Source of the DNA: Selaginella moellendorffii | Taxonomy: Eukaryota; Streptophyta; Lycopodiopsida; Selaginellales; Selaginellaceae | Direction of reading: 5' to 3' | Length of the DNA stretch: 64,000 nucleotides | Assembly (NCBI RefSeq): GCF_000143415.4 | Contig: NW_003314430.1 | Coordinates: 62,001-126,000, forward strand | In this document: one piece after another, positions 1-12,381 of the stretch | How the letters are laid out: every line of letters starts with the position of its first letter | How positions within the stretch are numbered: the first letter of the stretch is position 1 | Notes under the pieces: model-generated | Seen by the model: only the letters and a program-made list of their open reading frames with translations | What the model was told of the DNA's origin: nothing | The model's database searches: none | Program-made: the position numbers and the translations under genes

Positions 1-202
1 TGTGGGACCTCTAGATCTCCCGTGAAAGCGCCTGCTAGCAGCAGCCATTGCTTGGAATTCGGGGATGCGGCTGCTCTCCGGCAGTGATAAGGGATCGATC
101 GATGAGGTAAGCGCCCAAAATCTCCAATGCAGGCTGCGAGCTAGCTTCATCCCAGTCTCTTGTCTCCATTGCAGCCGGAAATTTCACCCAAATGCTTAGA
201 GC

Positions 203-2629
203 ATGGGTCGTGCTACGCATCGTGCATTGCTGAGCGTCAAGGTACCCGGTTGCCTCAAAGCCAAGTCCGACTCCCGTGAAGATCACCTCAGATCTAGATG
301 CTCCATTCTCAGCTTGCTCCATCTTTTCCCCCTTTTCAGCACCTCTGGCCAAGACCACTCTCCCAAGCCATCCAAAGTCCTTGACAGTGGTCTTTCTGCC
401 TTTTTCAGCTCGATCATGGGATTTAGTGCTCCCTCTCAGTCTCAGTCTCGTCCTTTGAGTCCACCCTTGTCCTCGGAGTCTGTGAGTCCTGCCCGGATCA
501 GGAGCAGGCTTTTGGTACCTTTCCTCAAGTGTCTAGCTCTTTGCCTCATTAGTATCCTCGTCCTTGTGGCTGTCCTGGGAGGATCCAGGAGCAAGCACCG
601 TGTTTATACCGGCACTTACAGGCGGTACCAAGAGGGGGGAGCTCTTGAAGTGTTGGGCTATGACCCTGGCTTTCAACTTGGACGAGCTCCTAGTCTTAAG
701 AATGTGAAAGGGTGTCCAGACGGTATGGAAGACTTCGTTCCCTGCTACGATGTGGCTGCTAGTATCAAGGCCGGATTCAAGAATGGACAAGAGTTCCAGA
801 GGCAGTGCAAGGTCCAAAAGCAGTGCATCGTCAAGCCTCCCAAAGGATATCGTCTGCCGCCGAGGTGGCCTACTAGCCAAAGAAGTCTTTGGAACAGCAA
901 CCTCAAAGTAACTGAAGAGCGTCTAGAGAGGTGATGATGTTCTTTTCCTTAGAACAAGTTCACTGAATGGGCTGTGCTTGTGCAGGATTCTCATTGAAGA
1001 AAGCGTGATAAGCTTTCCATCTGAAGAATCTCTCATGGAGGGATACGTTCAACAGCTTGAAGAAATGATATCTGCTGGTGGGAACAGAACTCTTACAGAG
1101 ATGGGGGTACGTCATCTTGCATTTTCTTTGTTCTTTATTTTACAAGATTTCCACAGATCCGATTGGCACTGGACATCGGATGTGGAATGGCTGCCTTTTC
1201 TTCGACTCTTCTGTCAAGAAATGTGCTAACAATGTCTATATCCGCCTACGAGGAGCATGGAGCTCCCGTTCAGTTTGCTCAGGAACGCGGCCTGCCAGCC
1301 ATGATCGGCTCCATCTCTTCGATGCAGCTTCCGTTTTCATTGTCTGCCTACGACATGATTCACTGCAAGGACTGCGGAGCTCAATGGCATGATAAAGGTT
1401 TTTGCAGCTCTTTCCTCGCTTAGATTATTATTGACGTGCGCATAGTCTTGTAGGTGGTTTGCTTCTCTTTGAAGTGAATAGATTGCTTCGCCCCGGGGGA
1501 TATTTCGTCTGGACCCTCCCGTTTCTAGACCAGTCATCCAACAGTATCCTGAAAATAATGGGGAAGTTGACATCCAGTATCTGTTGGAGTCAACTTGCTC
1601 ACAACCAGCGGACCGTTATATGGCAGAAAACAACAAAGCAACGATGCTACACCTCAAGGTATAAGCAGTTGTACATTTTTCACTTCTCGATCTAGCTAAA
1701 TGCATCATCCACAGGCGTTCGACTATGTGCGAGAAGAAAAATCCTGCCGATGTGCTGTTGTACCAGCCGTTGCGGCCATGTGTAACTGAGGCACCGAACG
1801 GGAGGTGGCGTACAGTACAACAGCAGCACTTGTGGCCAAACCGGCTTATGCTGACGGCAAGACGTCTTTCGAGATATGGTATGGTTAGTTTGTTTGTCAA
1901 CCGACTGATAAGTGCGAGTGTTTTGCAGGAATGGTTTCCAAAGATTTCAACGAGGATGTACAATCCTGGTTGGCAAAATTGTCCAACTACTGGTCCCTCT
2001 TCACGCCAGTAATCTTTTCGGATCATCCGAAAAGGCCTTCAGATGATGATCCGCCAGCTCCGAAGAATGTTGTGAGGAACATTATGGACATGAACGCGCA
2101 GTACGGTGGATTTAATGCTGCTCTCCTCACAGCGGGAAAGCCGGTTTGGGTGATGAATGTCGTTCCTACTTCCGCACCAAATACTCTCTCTGCGGTGTTC
2201 GACCGAGGACTGCTTGGTGTCCATCACGACTGGTATTGCCTGCATCGGCTTCTTTTCATCTTAACTGAAGAACTTTTCTTGGAACAGGTGCGAGGCTTTT
2301 CCAACATATCCCAGATCATATGACCTGTTGTACGCGAGATCTCTCCTTTCGCAGGAGCTACAAAAGCCCAAGCCATGTACACTAGCTGTCATTGTACTTG
2401 AAATGGATCGAATACTGCGACCCGAGGTAAAATATGCTGATGCTATCTGCCGATGGAGTGTTTAACTTGTCGCATGCAACAGGGATGGGTACTTTTGCAA
2501 GACGAGACGCAAGTTATCGAGACGGCTCGTTCTCTACTCGTCCAGATCCGCTGGGAGGCGCGAATAATTGAAATACCGGGTCATGGCGATCAAAGGCTTT
2601 TGGTGGGCCAGAAAAACTGGCGCAAATAG
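203..2629 (+). CDS. QUA2: QUA2/TSD2-like pectin methyltransferase (DUF248 family), 8 exons
   Basis: This is a Golgi type II membrane protein of the plant putative SAM-dependent methyltransferase family, whose QUA2/TSD2 branch is needed for homogalacturonan formation. Exons read 203-930, 986-1106, 1157-1397, 1454-1658, 1715-1878, 1929-2232, 2288-2426 and 2483-2629. They keep one frame and give about 682 residues, close to the usual length of about 684. A short cytosolic tail is followed by one membrane segment near residues 103-127. The SAM-binding motif LDIGCGMAAFS opens exon 3. Exon 4 has GGYFVWT, and exon 6 has SDHKRP-type and NIMDMNAQYGGFNAAL motifs typical of QUA2. The last exons carry MDRILRPEGWVLL. 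All introns are 47-57 bp with GT-AG ends. The N-terminal 100 residues are poorly conserved, so the start is the least certain part. Assignment to QUA2/QUL rather than another branch rests on remembered family sequence. Confidence 0.93.
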
Positions 2630-2658
2630 GCGGTTTGTTCATTCTTTACGATCTCCTA

Positions 2659-4779
2659 CTAACTAATTGTCAGACATTCTTTTGCCTTCCAAGTTTTTTC
2701 CAGCTCTGTCTTCTGCCTGACCGCTGCTAGAGCTCTTTCGTCATCGCCATGACTTCCACAAGTGTACATGACGCTCGTCCATCCGACAACATGAGGTTCA
2801 AAAGGCATGCTCTTGAGCAAGGCATCGGCTTCTTCTATCTTTCCCGTGCGTCCGAGAAGGTCCACCATGCAAACGTAGTGCTCCATGGACGGAGTTATTC
2901 CATAGTCGGCCTCCAACGACAGGAAATAGTCTCGCCCATCTCCGACGAGTCCAGCACTGCCGCAAGCACTGAGAACGCTCGTGAAGACAACGCCGTTGGG
3001 TTCCTCCACACCTTCGACTTGGAGCTGCTGGAAGAGCTCCAGCGCCGGCTTTCCACGACCATTTCGAGAATAAGCAGCAATCATCGCAGCCCAGGCAATG
3101 AGATCCTTGGAGACAATCCGGTGGAAAACTTCTCGAGCTTGGTGGAGGCATCCAGACTTCGCATACAAGTTCACTAGCCCAGTCCCGACGAGAGTGTGTG
3201 ATTCGAGACCACTCTCAGCAACGAAGCAGTGGATCATCCTTGCTTGGGCGAGTGTCAAAGTTGCGGAGTCACATCCACAGGCGTCGAGAACAGTGATAAA
3301 TGTGCTCTCGTTTGGCAGAATCCCTTCTTGTTCCATCCAAGGGAGCGCATGGACACAGGAAGATGCTTGGCCATGCTGAGAATATGCCCGAAGCATCGCA
3401 TTCCATCCCAAAACGTTGCGCTCGGGCGCCTCGTGAAACAGTGCCTCCGCTTCCTCCAGATGCCCGGCGTGGGCATACACAGTCAGCATGGCCGTCCACG
3501 TTACGACGTCCTTGTGCGCCACCTTGTCAAATGCCGCCCTCGCGGCATCCACGCGGCAGCACCGCCCGTACATGCACACGAGCGCCGTACCCACTATCGT
3601 ATCGTTTTCCAGGTCGCCGTGTGCGTTCATGCCGACGTGGACGAGCTGTCCCTCCGCCAGGCTGGACGATTCGGCGCACGCGTCGAATATCCGCGCGTAC
3701 GTCACGCAATCGGGCCGTATGCCCTCCGAGTCCATGTGGCAGAGGAGCCGTACGGCTTGCGTGGCATGCCCGGTTTGGGCATATGCCGCCACCAAGAGGC
3801 TCCACGCGTGAGTGTCTTGATGTGGCATCTCTTGGAAAAAGAAAATGGTGGCTTTGGAGAGATCGTGGTTGTGGAGATAAGCGGCGAGCATCGTTGTCCA
3901 CGCCATGGAGTCGCGATCATCGATCGAATCAAATACTTGCCTTGCTCGCAGCAAATCTCCTCTTTGGGCAAATGCCGAGAGCATGGTGCTGCAAGAGATT
4001 GCGTCGTGCTGTGGCATACAGTCGAAGAGCTGCTTCGTTTGATCCAATTCCATAGCAAAAGATGGCAAAGAAGAAGAACAAGAAGAGAGCATCGTGTTCC
4101 AGGAGATTACATCCTTTCCGGGCATTCGATCAAAGACAACCTTGGCGGATTCACGATCCAGAGCTCTGATCATCACATTCCAAGAGTCCACACCCCTAAA
4201 AGGCATCTTCTCAAAGGAATCTATCAAATCTAGAAGATGCCCCTGTCGGGCATACGCCACGAGCATCACGTTCCATGCGACTGCGCATCGTTCTGGCATC
4301 TCGTCAAAGATCTTCTTCACGGTGCCAAAATCCCCGCTATGGAGTAGAGAAGCCAGGATGCTCGTCCAGGAAACATTGTCCACGCAAGGCATCTTGCGAA
4401 ACACATCTCGCGCTAAATCAGATTGCCCGTTTTGGGCATTTGCCGCGATCATGATATTCCACGAGAAGCTGTTTCGCCGCGACATCCCCTGGAACACCGA
4501 GATTGCATCCGCCAGAGATTTGCAGCTCCCATACATCTGGACCAGTAAATTCCCCAGAAAAGTCTCGTGCCGCCACCGATCGCTCCTCACGATGATTGAA
4601 TGCAATCGCCTCCCTTCCTCCAGAGCCCTGGCGCTGCTGCATCGTCGAATGAGCTCGCCATAGCTCCTGGAATCCAAGTCCCCATGATCCCCAAAATGCT
4701 CTCCCAGATTCTTCCCAATCCACAAAGTACCGCTGTTGATGGTGGCGACGCGCTTGGGATTGTAGCCCCACAGCGCCAT
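2659..4779 (-). CDS. Pentatricopeptide repeat protein, PLS type, no DYW domain
   Basis: This single-exon gene encodes 706 residues, nearly all of them PPR motifs from about residue 45 to 690. Such proteins bind organelle RNA in a base-specific way and act in editing, splicing or processing. Repeats of the form SWNIMIAANAQNGQ, VSWTSILASLLHSG and AWNVMLVAYARQGH mix P, L and S lengths. The C-terminus resembles the start of an E domain but stops at about residue 706 without E+ or DYW. Editing activity, if any, would therefore need a DYW partner. The ATG at 4779 is the first in frame. The 3' end converges on the methyltransferase gene with only 29 bp between stop codons. A truncated copy of its 5' part lies at 15105-15422. 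An organelle-targeting peptide is not obvious. Confidence 0.9.
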   Translation of the reverse strand: MALWGYNPKRVATINSGTLWIGKNLGEHFGDHGDLDSRSYGELIRRCSSARALEEGRRLHSIIVRSDRWRHETFLGNLLVQMYGSCKSLADAISVFQGMSRRNSFSWNIMIAANAQNGQSDLARDVFRKMPCVDNVSWTSILASLLHSGDFGTVKKIFDEMPERCAVAWNVMLVAYARQGHLLDLIDSFEKMPFRGVDSWNVMIRALDRESAKVVFDRMPGKDVISWNTMLSSCSSSLPSFAMELDQTKQLFDCMPQHDAISCSTMLSAFAQRGDLLRARQVFDSIDDRDSMAWTTMLAAYLHNHDLSKATIFFFQEMPHQDTHAWSLLVAAYAQTGHATQAVRLLCHMDSEGIRPDCVTYARIFDACAESSSLAEGQLVHVGMNAHGDLENDTIVGTALVCMYGRCCRVDAARAAFDKVAHKDVVTWTAMLTVYAHAGHLEEAEALFHEAPERNVLGWNAMLRAYSQHGQASSCVHALPWMEQEGILPNESTFITVLDACGCDSATLTLAQARMIHCFVAESGLESHTLVGTGLVNLYAKSGCLHQAREVFHRIVSKDLIAWAAMIAAYSRNGRGKPALELFQQLQVEGVEEPNGVVFTSVLSACGSAGLVGDGRDYFLSLEADYGITPSMEHYVCMVDLLGRTGKIEEADALLKSMPFEPHVVGWTSVMYTCGSHGDDERALAAVRQKTELEKTWKAKECLTIS

Positions 4780-4846
4780 GCGCCTCCTTTCACGTCATGG
4801 GTGATCGACTCACAAGGATGGCTGCCATGAGATTTGCTTGAAGATG

Positions 4847-5290
4847 GCCACTCCATTGCAAGAGATGAAATCCCACACGGGCATCCTCATGGCATTATTG
4901 AAGCACGGGATCCTGGCGACGATTTCTTATGCTCTGCCTGTGTCAGGATGATCATGGCCTATGGGGATTCCGGCAAGTGTGTAAGATGGAGGAGGTCTTT
5001 CACGAGATGCAAGAGAGGAACATCGTCATCTGGAATGGGATGATCGCTGGCTATGCCTTCAATGGGGAACTGGAGAAGGCCAGAGTTTTGTTTGATCTCA
5101 TGCCGAGGTGGGATGTCTCGTCCTGAAACGCTCTCCTTGTGGCTTTTGCACAGCAATACGATGCTCACGGGACCAAGACGGTGTTTGATTCGGGCCTCTA
5201 CACAGCTCGGTCTCCTCAAACGCAAAGATTGGAGATGAAAGACTTCTTTCACCAGATTCTAGCCGGATGTGGTCTCCTGGAACTCACGTC
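4847..5290 (+). pseudogene. Rearranged PPR gene fragment, part inverted
   Basis: From about 4948 to 5285 the plus strand is closely similar to the coding strand of the intact PPR gene at 41122-42993. The shared segment encodes MEEVFHEMQERNIV and GELEKARVLFDLMPRWDVSS. Here the reading frame stops at a TGA (about 5125) where the parent has Trp, and frameshifts follow. The preceding stretch, about 4847-4935, matches the same parent but on the opposite strand, including the phrase TTGAAGCACGGGATCCTGGC. The fragment is thus a head-to-head junction of two nearby pieces of the donor gene. It cannot encode a working PPR protein. After 5290 the similarity fades into AT-rich DNA. Confidence 0.85.
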
Positions 5291-8200
5291 GGATGTTCAA
5301 TCAAACAGCGCCAAGAGCAGAACTATTCACAAACGTTTGCAAACCATCATTCTGAAGCTTATAAGAACTAAAAAATGGCGACATATTCACTCCAACTTGG
5401 AGCTAAAGCAGCTCAAAGTGCCTCTTAAGAGTGCGTGAAGCCATATTGATAAAAGGAATTTTTGTTCTTGTCAGAGATTGAATCCAGGACAAGTTGGAAT
5501 ATTCATTATTATATTTACTCCAAATTATTTTGTTTCATCACTTTGCTTATGAATTTGGCAATGACTTAATCTATATTTGATTCCATTTGTTTAGGAATTA
5601 GAAGTTATTTTGTGAATTTAACCAGATCAAGACTATTATCTTAGGTGGGGAAAGTAGGACAATTTCCTTCTTTGCATGTAAGGGGTTATTCCATGGCAAA
5701 TCTTCATATCTAAAACCAATAGTAGTTATTTATTAATTCAGTTGATTAAAGCTTATAAATTATAAATAAAACATTAATTTAAATGAATAATAATAGTTAA
5801 CTGGTAGAATTTCCCAAATTATCTAAACCATATTCTAAATATATCCAGTATCACCCATAGGTTTGCTTAAGCAAACCAAAAATACATCTTGTATTTCATG
5901 ACAGCTTAACATTTGGGTGTTATGTTATAGCAAACAATAATAAATTAAAAGTCATAAACACTAATTAGAGTATAAAAAATTAACTTTGCATTTAGAAGCA
6001 TCATCCTAAGTCTCAAGACTTTAACATTCAGATATTACATAAGACTAAATAAGTTCTATCTTTATCTTTTTGTATTTTAATTTTTTATCATTAATGCACA
6101 TTCATATACTTAAAATTCGAAATACTCAAGTAATGCCAAACTTATCCTCACTCATGATCTTGATATAAACCTTCTTAGAGATTGAAGAACTAGAATCACT
6201 TTTTTTTTTTCTCATTTTTCGTATATTTGTTTATGTTTAGCTCAAGAGTTACTACAGAAAAACATAAAATCTAAAAAGCAAATCAAACAATAATCAACCA
6301 CTTTTTCCCTCTTTTCTTTTTTTTTTCTTTTATTCTTTCTCTTACTTTCTTATACAATATAGATACACCAAAACATAAGCGTTTTCATTAGTGACCACTA
6401 TGAAAGAGGAGGTATTATAAAACAAAATGAATTTTTGGTAAAAGATTTTAAGAAAAACAAAAAGAAACAACAAAGGCAACAAAATAAAAAAAATCTTGAA
6501 GATTATGAAAAATTTTAACAAAAAAATAACTCAATCCTATCAAAGATGGCAAAAATTTACTCCACAAACCTAAAGCAGTTACAACTAATTCAACAAGAAG
6601 TGAACTAAAACTCAAGATTTTAACAATTAAGAAAAATTTTTGATACTTAAATTTTTTTTGACAAATTTAAGAAAGATTTATTGACACTAAAGAAAGACTT
6701 CAATAAATGTAAAAGATTGATGAAACAACACAGCTGTCTTTTCAGAGATTAAAGATGTACAAGATATGAAAAGTGTCTATTTTGTGGCTTTTAAATTATG
6801 CTAAACTCTACATCAAATGCTACCTAAATAAACAATATAGTTATTGTATTATAAAAAAGATTGTTATAAAAATTAAAGACAAAAAATGAAAAAGTCAACA
6901 AAAAGGAAAACTATAAATAATGGGAATATGTGCAAAGAAAATCATATTTGGTTTGATCATTTTTCAAGAGTTTAAAGCTTGACTTAGATTTATTGAGGTC
7001 ATATTTTCTTTCACACTTTCATTAACTTTTTATTTATACACAAAAAAAGTTTTTTATACCAATCAAATTAGTCTCAATAACAAGCTTTCTCAAGTGCTAG
7101 CTACAAATTAAGATTAAAATCATCAGACCATAAATTTACCAACTCATTATTAGACATAGAAACTTTGGAATACACAATGATATTACTTCAACTATTATAA
7201 GAACCAATAAATGTCACATTTCTAATAACAACATTTATTCAAGTTCATAATTACACATATCAAGCATATAATGCACATAAATGAAACCAGAGATTATACA
7301 CTATACCATTAACTTACACTAACAAGAAATCTTAAGATTAAAAAACTTGTAAAGAATAAACAACCCCAACTTTATTTTCCACCATATTATAAAGAACCAA
7401 CTCACCGAAGCGTTGCAAATTAAAAGATCCCCCGAAATCATAATCAAAATGATAAAAAATTCATTGGATAAGATTAAGTTTGAAATTGAGTCCAAGAGTT
7501 CAAGACCAAATCCATTATCGAGACTGAAACCAAGTCCGAGTACTAATACAAATTGTGGGGTGAAACCCTAAAGCAATCGTCTTTAGGGGGCTTATAGAGG
7601 TTCCAAAAGCATAATAGGATAGTGAGGTTAAGGACTCAATCTTAAAGGAATTGTTTAGTGGTACTTCTAAATTAAGTTAGGGTTAAGATTGAGGGTTAAC
7701 AACCTCGGGTGGGAGTGAATACAACCTTGAGGAGTCCTAAAGAGGCTTTTTAAGGAAATGCTTAAAAGCAATTCCCACTCTTGGAAGGGAAAATTAACTA
7801 TGGTGCTTTTGGCTCAAGTGGAGTGGTACACCACTTGAGTACCATAAGGGTCATTGGTCCTTGCCTTTTTCCAAGGGATTAAGCCTTCTATTTGGGATGG
7901 AGGTGGGGAGTTATTAGACCATTTGGCCACCTTTAGTATCCTGAACTAATAGATGCACGCAGGGCTTGGGATTTAGAGAGTCCCATTAACAAGCTTTGCA
8001 TATCATGGGATGTTATAAACCTAGAAATTTAGTGTGTTTAGTTGCTTATGCATATGGGGAGTGTGACTAAACCTTAAGTATAGTCCAACTTAGAAAGGGG
8101 CAAGGGAAAAAGGGGGGATTATGAGAGAATTTTGGAACTTGTGAAGAGTTAATTAATTTTTTGTTGCTCATGCAATAAATAATTGAACCTCAGTAGAACC

Positions 8201-10040
8201 AAGGTATATTATGATTAATGGGAACCTTGGCAAGGGAATTTAGCTAAGGTGTGGTGTGGTGGCCGCTAGTAACTTGGGTTGGGTATTGGGTTTTCTAGGG
8301 GATGCCAATAGACTAGTGCCTGTCGGATCTGGCGAGTGGACGAGAAACGTCCCTGCCAGGGGGCAGTGTGGGCTGTTGTTCCTGGTGGGGAGAGACGGGG
8401 CAGTGTGGGCGGCTGGGGTGCACACCGCCCGAAAGGGCCAAAGTAAAGGTGGTTAGATAAACAAAGTAAACTAGCAAACTAATCAAGGAAATAGCATTTA
8501 AGAATTCTAATGCACTTTAGAGTTTAACCATAGTAAATAAGAGTATCAATTCTATGTCAATTATCATATCCACAAACATAAGAATAAGCTTATACACAAA
8601 TTTGAAGAGCTCAATCTTAATCTTAAGATTTAATTTGGAGCAATTAAGTTCTAATTGTAGTCATTTAGATTGATGAAAAAGATACTAACTCTTGAGTTTA
8701 TAAACAATTTCAATATGTCGATGTTAATGCAACAACACCAATTCAACTCATCATTGAAATTCCCACAACCATACTATACAACCAATCCCAAAAAAAGTTT
8801 GAGAAATCATCAAAGCTTCACAATAACAAACTCAAATAATATAAGACCATAAAGAACAATAATGCAATAAAATCTAAAAAATAAGATATAAAAATTGAAG
8901 AAATCAAAACCATGATATTTATCATTTTTAAATGTAAGATATAAAAAGACTTATGAGGACACTCAAAAATCTGCCTATCAAGATTCAAGAAAGAATCTTC
9001 AACTTAGTTCATAATTAAAAAAATCAAGAAAACCATAAACCAATATACTATGGATCAATATTCACACTAAGAAATTTATAGGAAAATAAGATAAAATAAA
9101 GCTTTACATTGGAGACTCATTATTGAGTTTTTCTAGATCTCCCACATCTACTTAAATCAAAAGCACATTTGCCAAAAAATAAAAATAATATATACAAAAT
9201 AAAGTCAATTCAATCGACAAGAGACTATTAATCTTTATACTTTAAAAAATCAAGAAAATCATTAGACTTGAATTCTTTTAAGGATACATCACACCTATTG
9301 GTGTGGCCATATACAAGTTAACTAATAAAGAAATACAAAATGAAACTTGGGCAAAATAACAATAGAGACACTCACAAATACTTAAACTCTTAACGAAATT
9401 AATTTGCAAAAACTACAAGAATAAAAATTTTGAAAACCTATTTCAACAACAATATCGAGGACAAAAACACTTCAAATACAACCACTATTCATCTCAGATG
9501 TTTTAAATATCACTATTGACTGAAAAACACAAATGTTTATAATGTGGATGCGAAATATTGACACAACACAATTAAAAGTATGCCTTGAATACATTTATAA
9601 CAAGGACTTGCAAAAAGAGTAACTGTAATATGCATTCTTGTTTGATTCTAAAGTTGGTAAACAACAACCTTATTGAAAACTGATCAAATTTATGAAGTTG
9701 AGTATGATATAGCAACAAAAACACCAATATACAAGATTGTGTTATTCTATATTACACAATTTTATAACTATATAACATTTACTCTAGAAGAATAAATATA
9801 CCAAGGACTAAAAGACAAAGTCAAGAAAACAAATTCAAGACATTGAATTCAAGAAAGAAAATACAAGATTTTAATAGAATATTGAATATATACATATAAA
9901 CTAACCCAATCAAGATACAAGAATGAAATTAACGACAACAAAAATGAGAAGATAATAGAGGACTTCATAAAACAAAAAAATACTCAAACTCAAGAAGAAA
10001 TCTTTGAGAATATCATTAACAACTACAACAAAATGAATCA
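5291..10040. other. AT-rich island, no recognisable gene
   Basis: About 4.7 kb of strongly AT-rich sequence with many short homopolymer runs and no open frame that resembles a known protein. A GC-richer patch at about 8240-8450 has open frames on both strands, but they show no family signature. A near-palindrome sits at 7813-7839. No LTR pair or transposase was recognised by eye. Degraded transposon sequence is the likeliest content. Confidence 0.6.
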
Positions 10041-11165
10041 AATAATATAAGTAAGAGGAGAAAGTGGGCCACTGAACAAAGAAATGGTGCCAAACTCCTA
10101 AACATAGAGCTAAGGAGTGATGGAACCGGACCACGAAGCAACTCTCGAGCATATAGCCCAAGGCGCTAAGGGACAGGAGCCCAAAGCGACTTGGAACAGT
10201 CTTAAAGCAACTTGCATCCCATTACCATGACCAATATGCAAAATGGAGCCAAACGGAGTTTAGCACTATTTCGACATACCAATGGCCTAACACAAGGACA
10301 TGGGTACTCCATTAGCTAATATGGAGCTAGTATGGAATGGAACTTGGGATTAGACCCGAGTTGGACATAGAATAAGGACAAGCACGCAAGCGAGAGTTAA
10401 ATTATACCTCAAGTTGGTCAAACATGCCTAACCTACACACTATCCATACTATACATTTATAGCCCCCTATAATGCGCCCCCCCCCTTCCCCTTCCCCTTC
10501 CCCTTCCCCTTCCCCTTCCTTGAGGAACATAGTATTAGGAGTTAGTCTTTGGGACAAACTCGAAAGTTATTAAATATTGAATGTCCTAAGATTGTAAATT
10601 TGGACATGGGACAAACACCATTGTGTTTAGGATTTTACATTCCGTAGATGTGCCAAATAAGCAAATCTAGACACTTTTCATAAATAGTATTTGGGACCGA
10701 AATGAAACTAACACAAAAGGCATGATAGCGAAAGTGTTTGGTAAACACAATAAGTTATCATCTAGCAATATTGAGGGACCAAGTTTAATATCACGGGGGG
10801 TTTTGATATTAGCAAATGCAAGCCAATGACACAAGTTTCTCAAACTAGGTGTAAGCAACTAAAGAGAACAACTTGAAAGACAATCCATGAGGTTCAAATA
10901 TATAGGGAAAGGGCCCATGAACAAAAGTGCACCCCTTTTTTTAATCGGTTAAAAGTCTTGGGATATTTAAGGTTAAATGTCCTTGGGTTTGAATAGTACT
11001 GGGTTGGGTGACCTCTTGGGAAGTCCAAACTCATGAACTTACACCAAACCGAGTATGCTCAACAAGAAACATATAGAGTTCCTACTTTATGTGTATCCAA
11101 TTTAAGTACATGATCATTGACTAGTTTCTCAACTAGCTCAAGTGGGAAACTGATAACAGGTCCAG
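10040..11165 (+). repeat. Dispersed AT-rich repeat family, copy A
   Basis: This copy matches, on the opposite strand, the sequence at 11761-12380, including TGACACAAGTTTCTCAAAC and the TATTGAGGGA segment. Its left part (10060-10430) matches the reverse complement of 48870-49290. Its right part matches 49550-50230 directly. The copies are diverged by substitutions and small indels. No coding capacity was seen. It may be the LTR or internal part of an old retroelement, but no terminal repeats or target-site duplications could be defined. Confidence 0.7.
10477..10519. repeat. C-run followed by (CCCCTT)n microsatellite
   Basis: A run of cytosines is followed by about six copies of the hexamer CCCCTT and ends before TTGAGGAAC. 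It lies inside repeat copy A. The inverted copy at about 12120-12150 has only a short GA-rich tract at this place, so the hexamer expanded in this copy alone. Confidence 0.9.
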
Positions 11166-11429
11166 CAATACCAACTTTCTGCCATTGTGGTAGTAAGGAA
11201 AGAATATCCGAAAGAACTAGCCGACAGAATTAACCGACAGATAACTTTCGATATCCGAAGTCACATTCATAATAACCACCCACACTTGATTGGGAGCATG
11301 GGGGAGCTAGAGCTGGCTCTTGGACACTTAACCAAGCTACCCCGTTTGTCAGTCCGTATTCACTCTAGCCTTGGACTTCCCAGTGGTTATCTCATCACCT
11401 AACAGTTGGGTATAGCCTTCCTAAGCTAA

Positions 11430-11760
11430 ACTCCAAACTAGCTCCACTAGGGTACCCCACACTCTCCCTACTATACTTTTGGAACCCCCTGCAACCCCTT
11501 GCAAGAGTTAATCTCTGGTACAATTATGAAAACTTATATATTAAATGGTGTTAGATTGTGAATCTAGAAGCAAAAACACTATTTTGTTCAAAACAATTTC
11601 TACATTCCATCAATATGCCCAACTAGCAGATCTAGACACTTTCTATAAATAGCCAATAGGACCAACACAAGCAAAAATGTTTGTCACAAATGTGATTTCA
11701 AGTATCGAAAAATACTTGTCGACAAGTCCTTACGAACACTCTCTCCTTATTGTTATGATG
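11430..11760 (+). repeat. Dispersed AT-rich repeat family, copy B (partial)
   Basis: Direct partial copy of the family. It shares the CTCCCTACTATACTTTTGG region, the TTAGATTGTGAATCTAGAAG segment and AGATCTAGACACTTTC followed by TATAAATAG with copies A and 49550-50230. It abuts the inverted copy C. Confidence 0.6.
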
Positions 11761-12380
11761 GTAAGAGGTCAATACAGTTAATTCCCTTTATGGTTCCCAC
11801 TTTATTCGTTAATGCATGTGAAGGAACTTCTATATATTTCTTGCTGAGCATACTTGGTTTGGTTTGAGAAACTTGTGTCATTAGCTTGTATTTGCTAATA
11901 TCAAGAACCTTACAATATTGAGTTTCCCTCAATATGATTACATGATAGTTTATTGTATTTATTAGACACCTTCATTATCATACCCCATGTGTTGGTCCCA
12001 TTTTAGTTTTATATGCTATTTATAGTGTTGTTCCTAATGTCATTTTATATTTTGTAAGTTTCATGCTTGTCCTAAAAACTAACTCTTAATACTAAGGGTA
12101 AAAGCCCAAAATATGCATTCCTCAAGGAAAAAGGAGGGGGGCAAGGATATGAGAAGGGTCAAATGTATAGTAGAGATAGTGGTTGGAATGAATAACTAAC
12201 CACTTGAGACATTAGTTTAGCTCCCACTAAATTGTGTTGCTCTTTATTCTACTTTTAGCTTAAGTTTAAGCTCAAATTCTATATTGTTTTAGTTGGTGGG
12301 CCACTAATATGTCAAAATTGTGCCAGACACCATTTTGCATGCAAGTGTTGAATACACTATTAGCCTAGTTGATCTTGGGA
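11761..12380 (-). repeat. Dispersed AT-rich repeat family, copy C (inverted)
   Basis: The minus strand of this stretch runs parallel to 10250-11110. Shared landmarks are GAGAAACTTGTGTCATTAGC, ACCAACACATGGGG followed by TATGATA, and CTATACATTTGACCCTT. Together with copy A it forms an imperfect inverted repeat of several hundred bases. No coding content was seen. Confidence 0.65.
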
Positions 12381-12381
12381 T

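Noticed and set aside
3229-4233. Long open frame opposite the first PPR gene
   Set aside because: Antisense shadow of the PPR gene; repeats keep the opposite strand open.
7813-7839. Near-palindrome CTCAAGTGG...CCACTTGAG
   Set aside because: Single short hairpin without a neighbouring gene or T-run; no function could be supported.
8240-8456. GC-rich open frames inside the AT-rich island
   Set aside because: Both strands are equally open and neither resembles a known protein.
5291-12380. Possible autonomous LTR retrotransposon
   Set aside because: No gag, protease, reverse transcriptase or paired LTR ends could be read.
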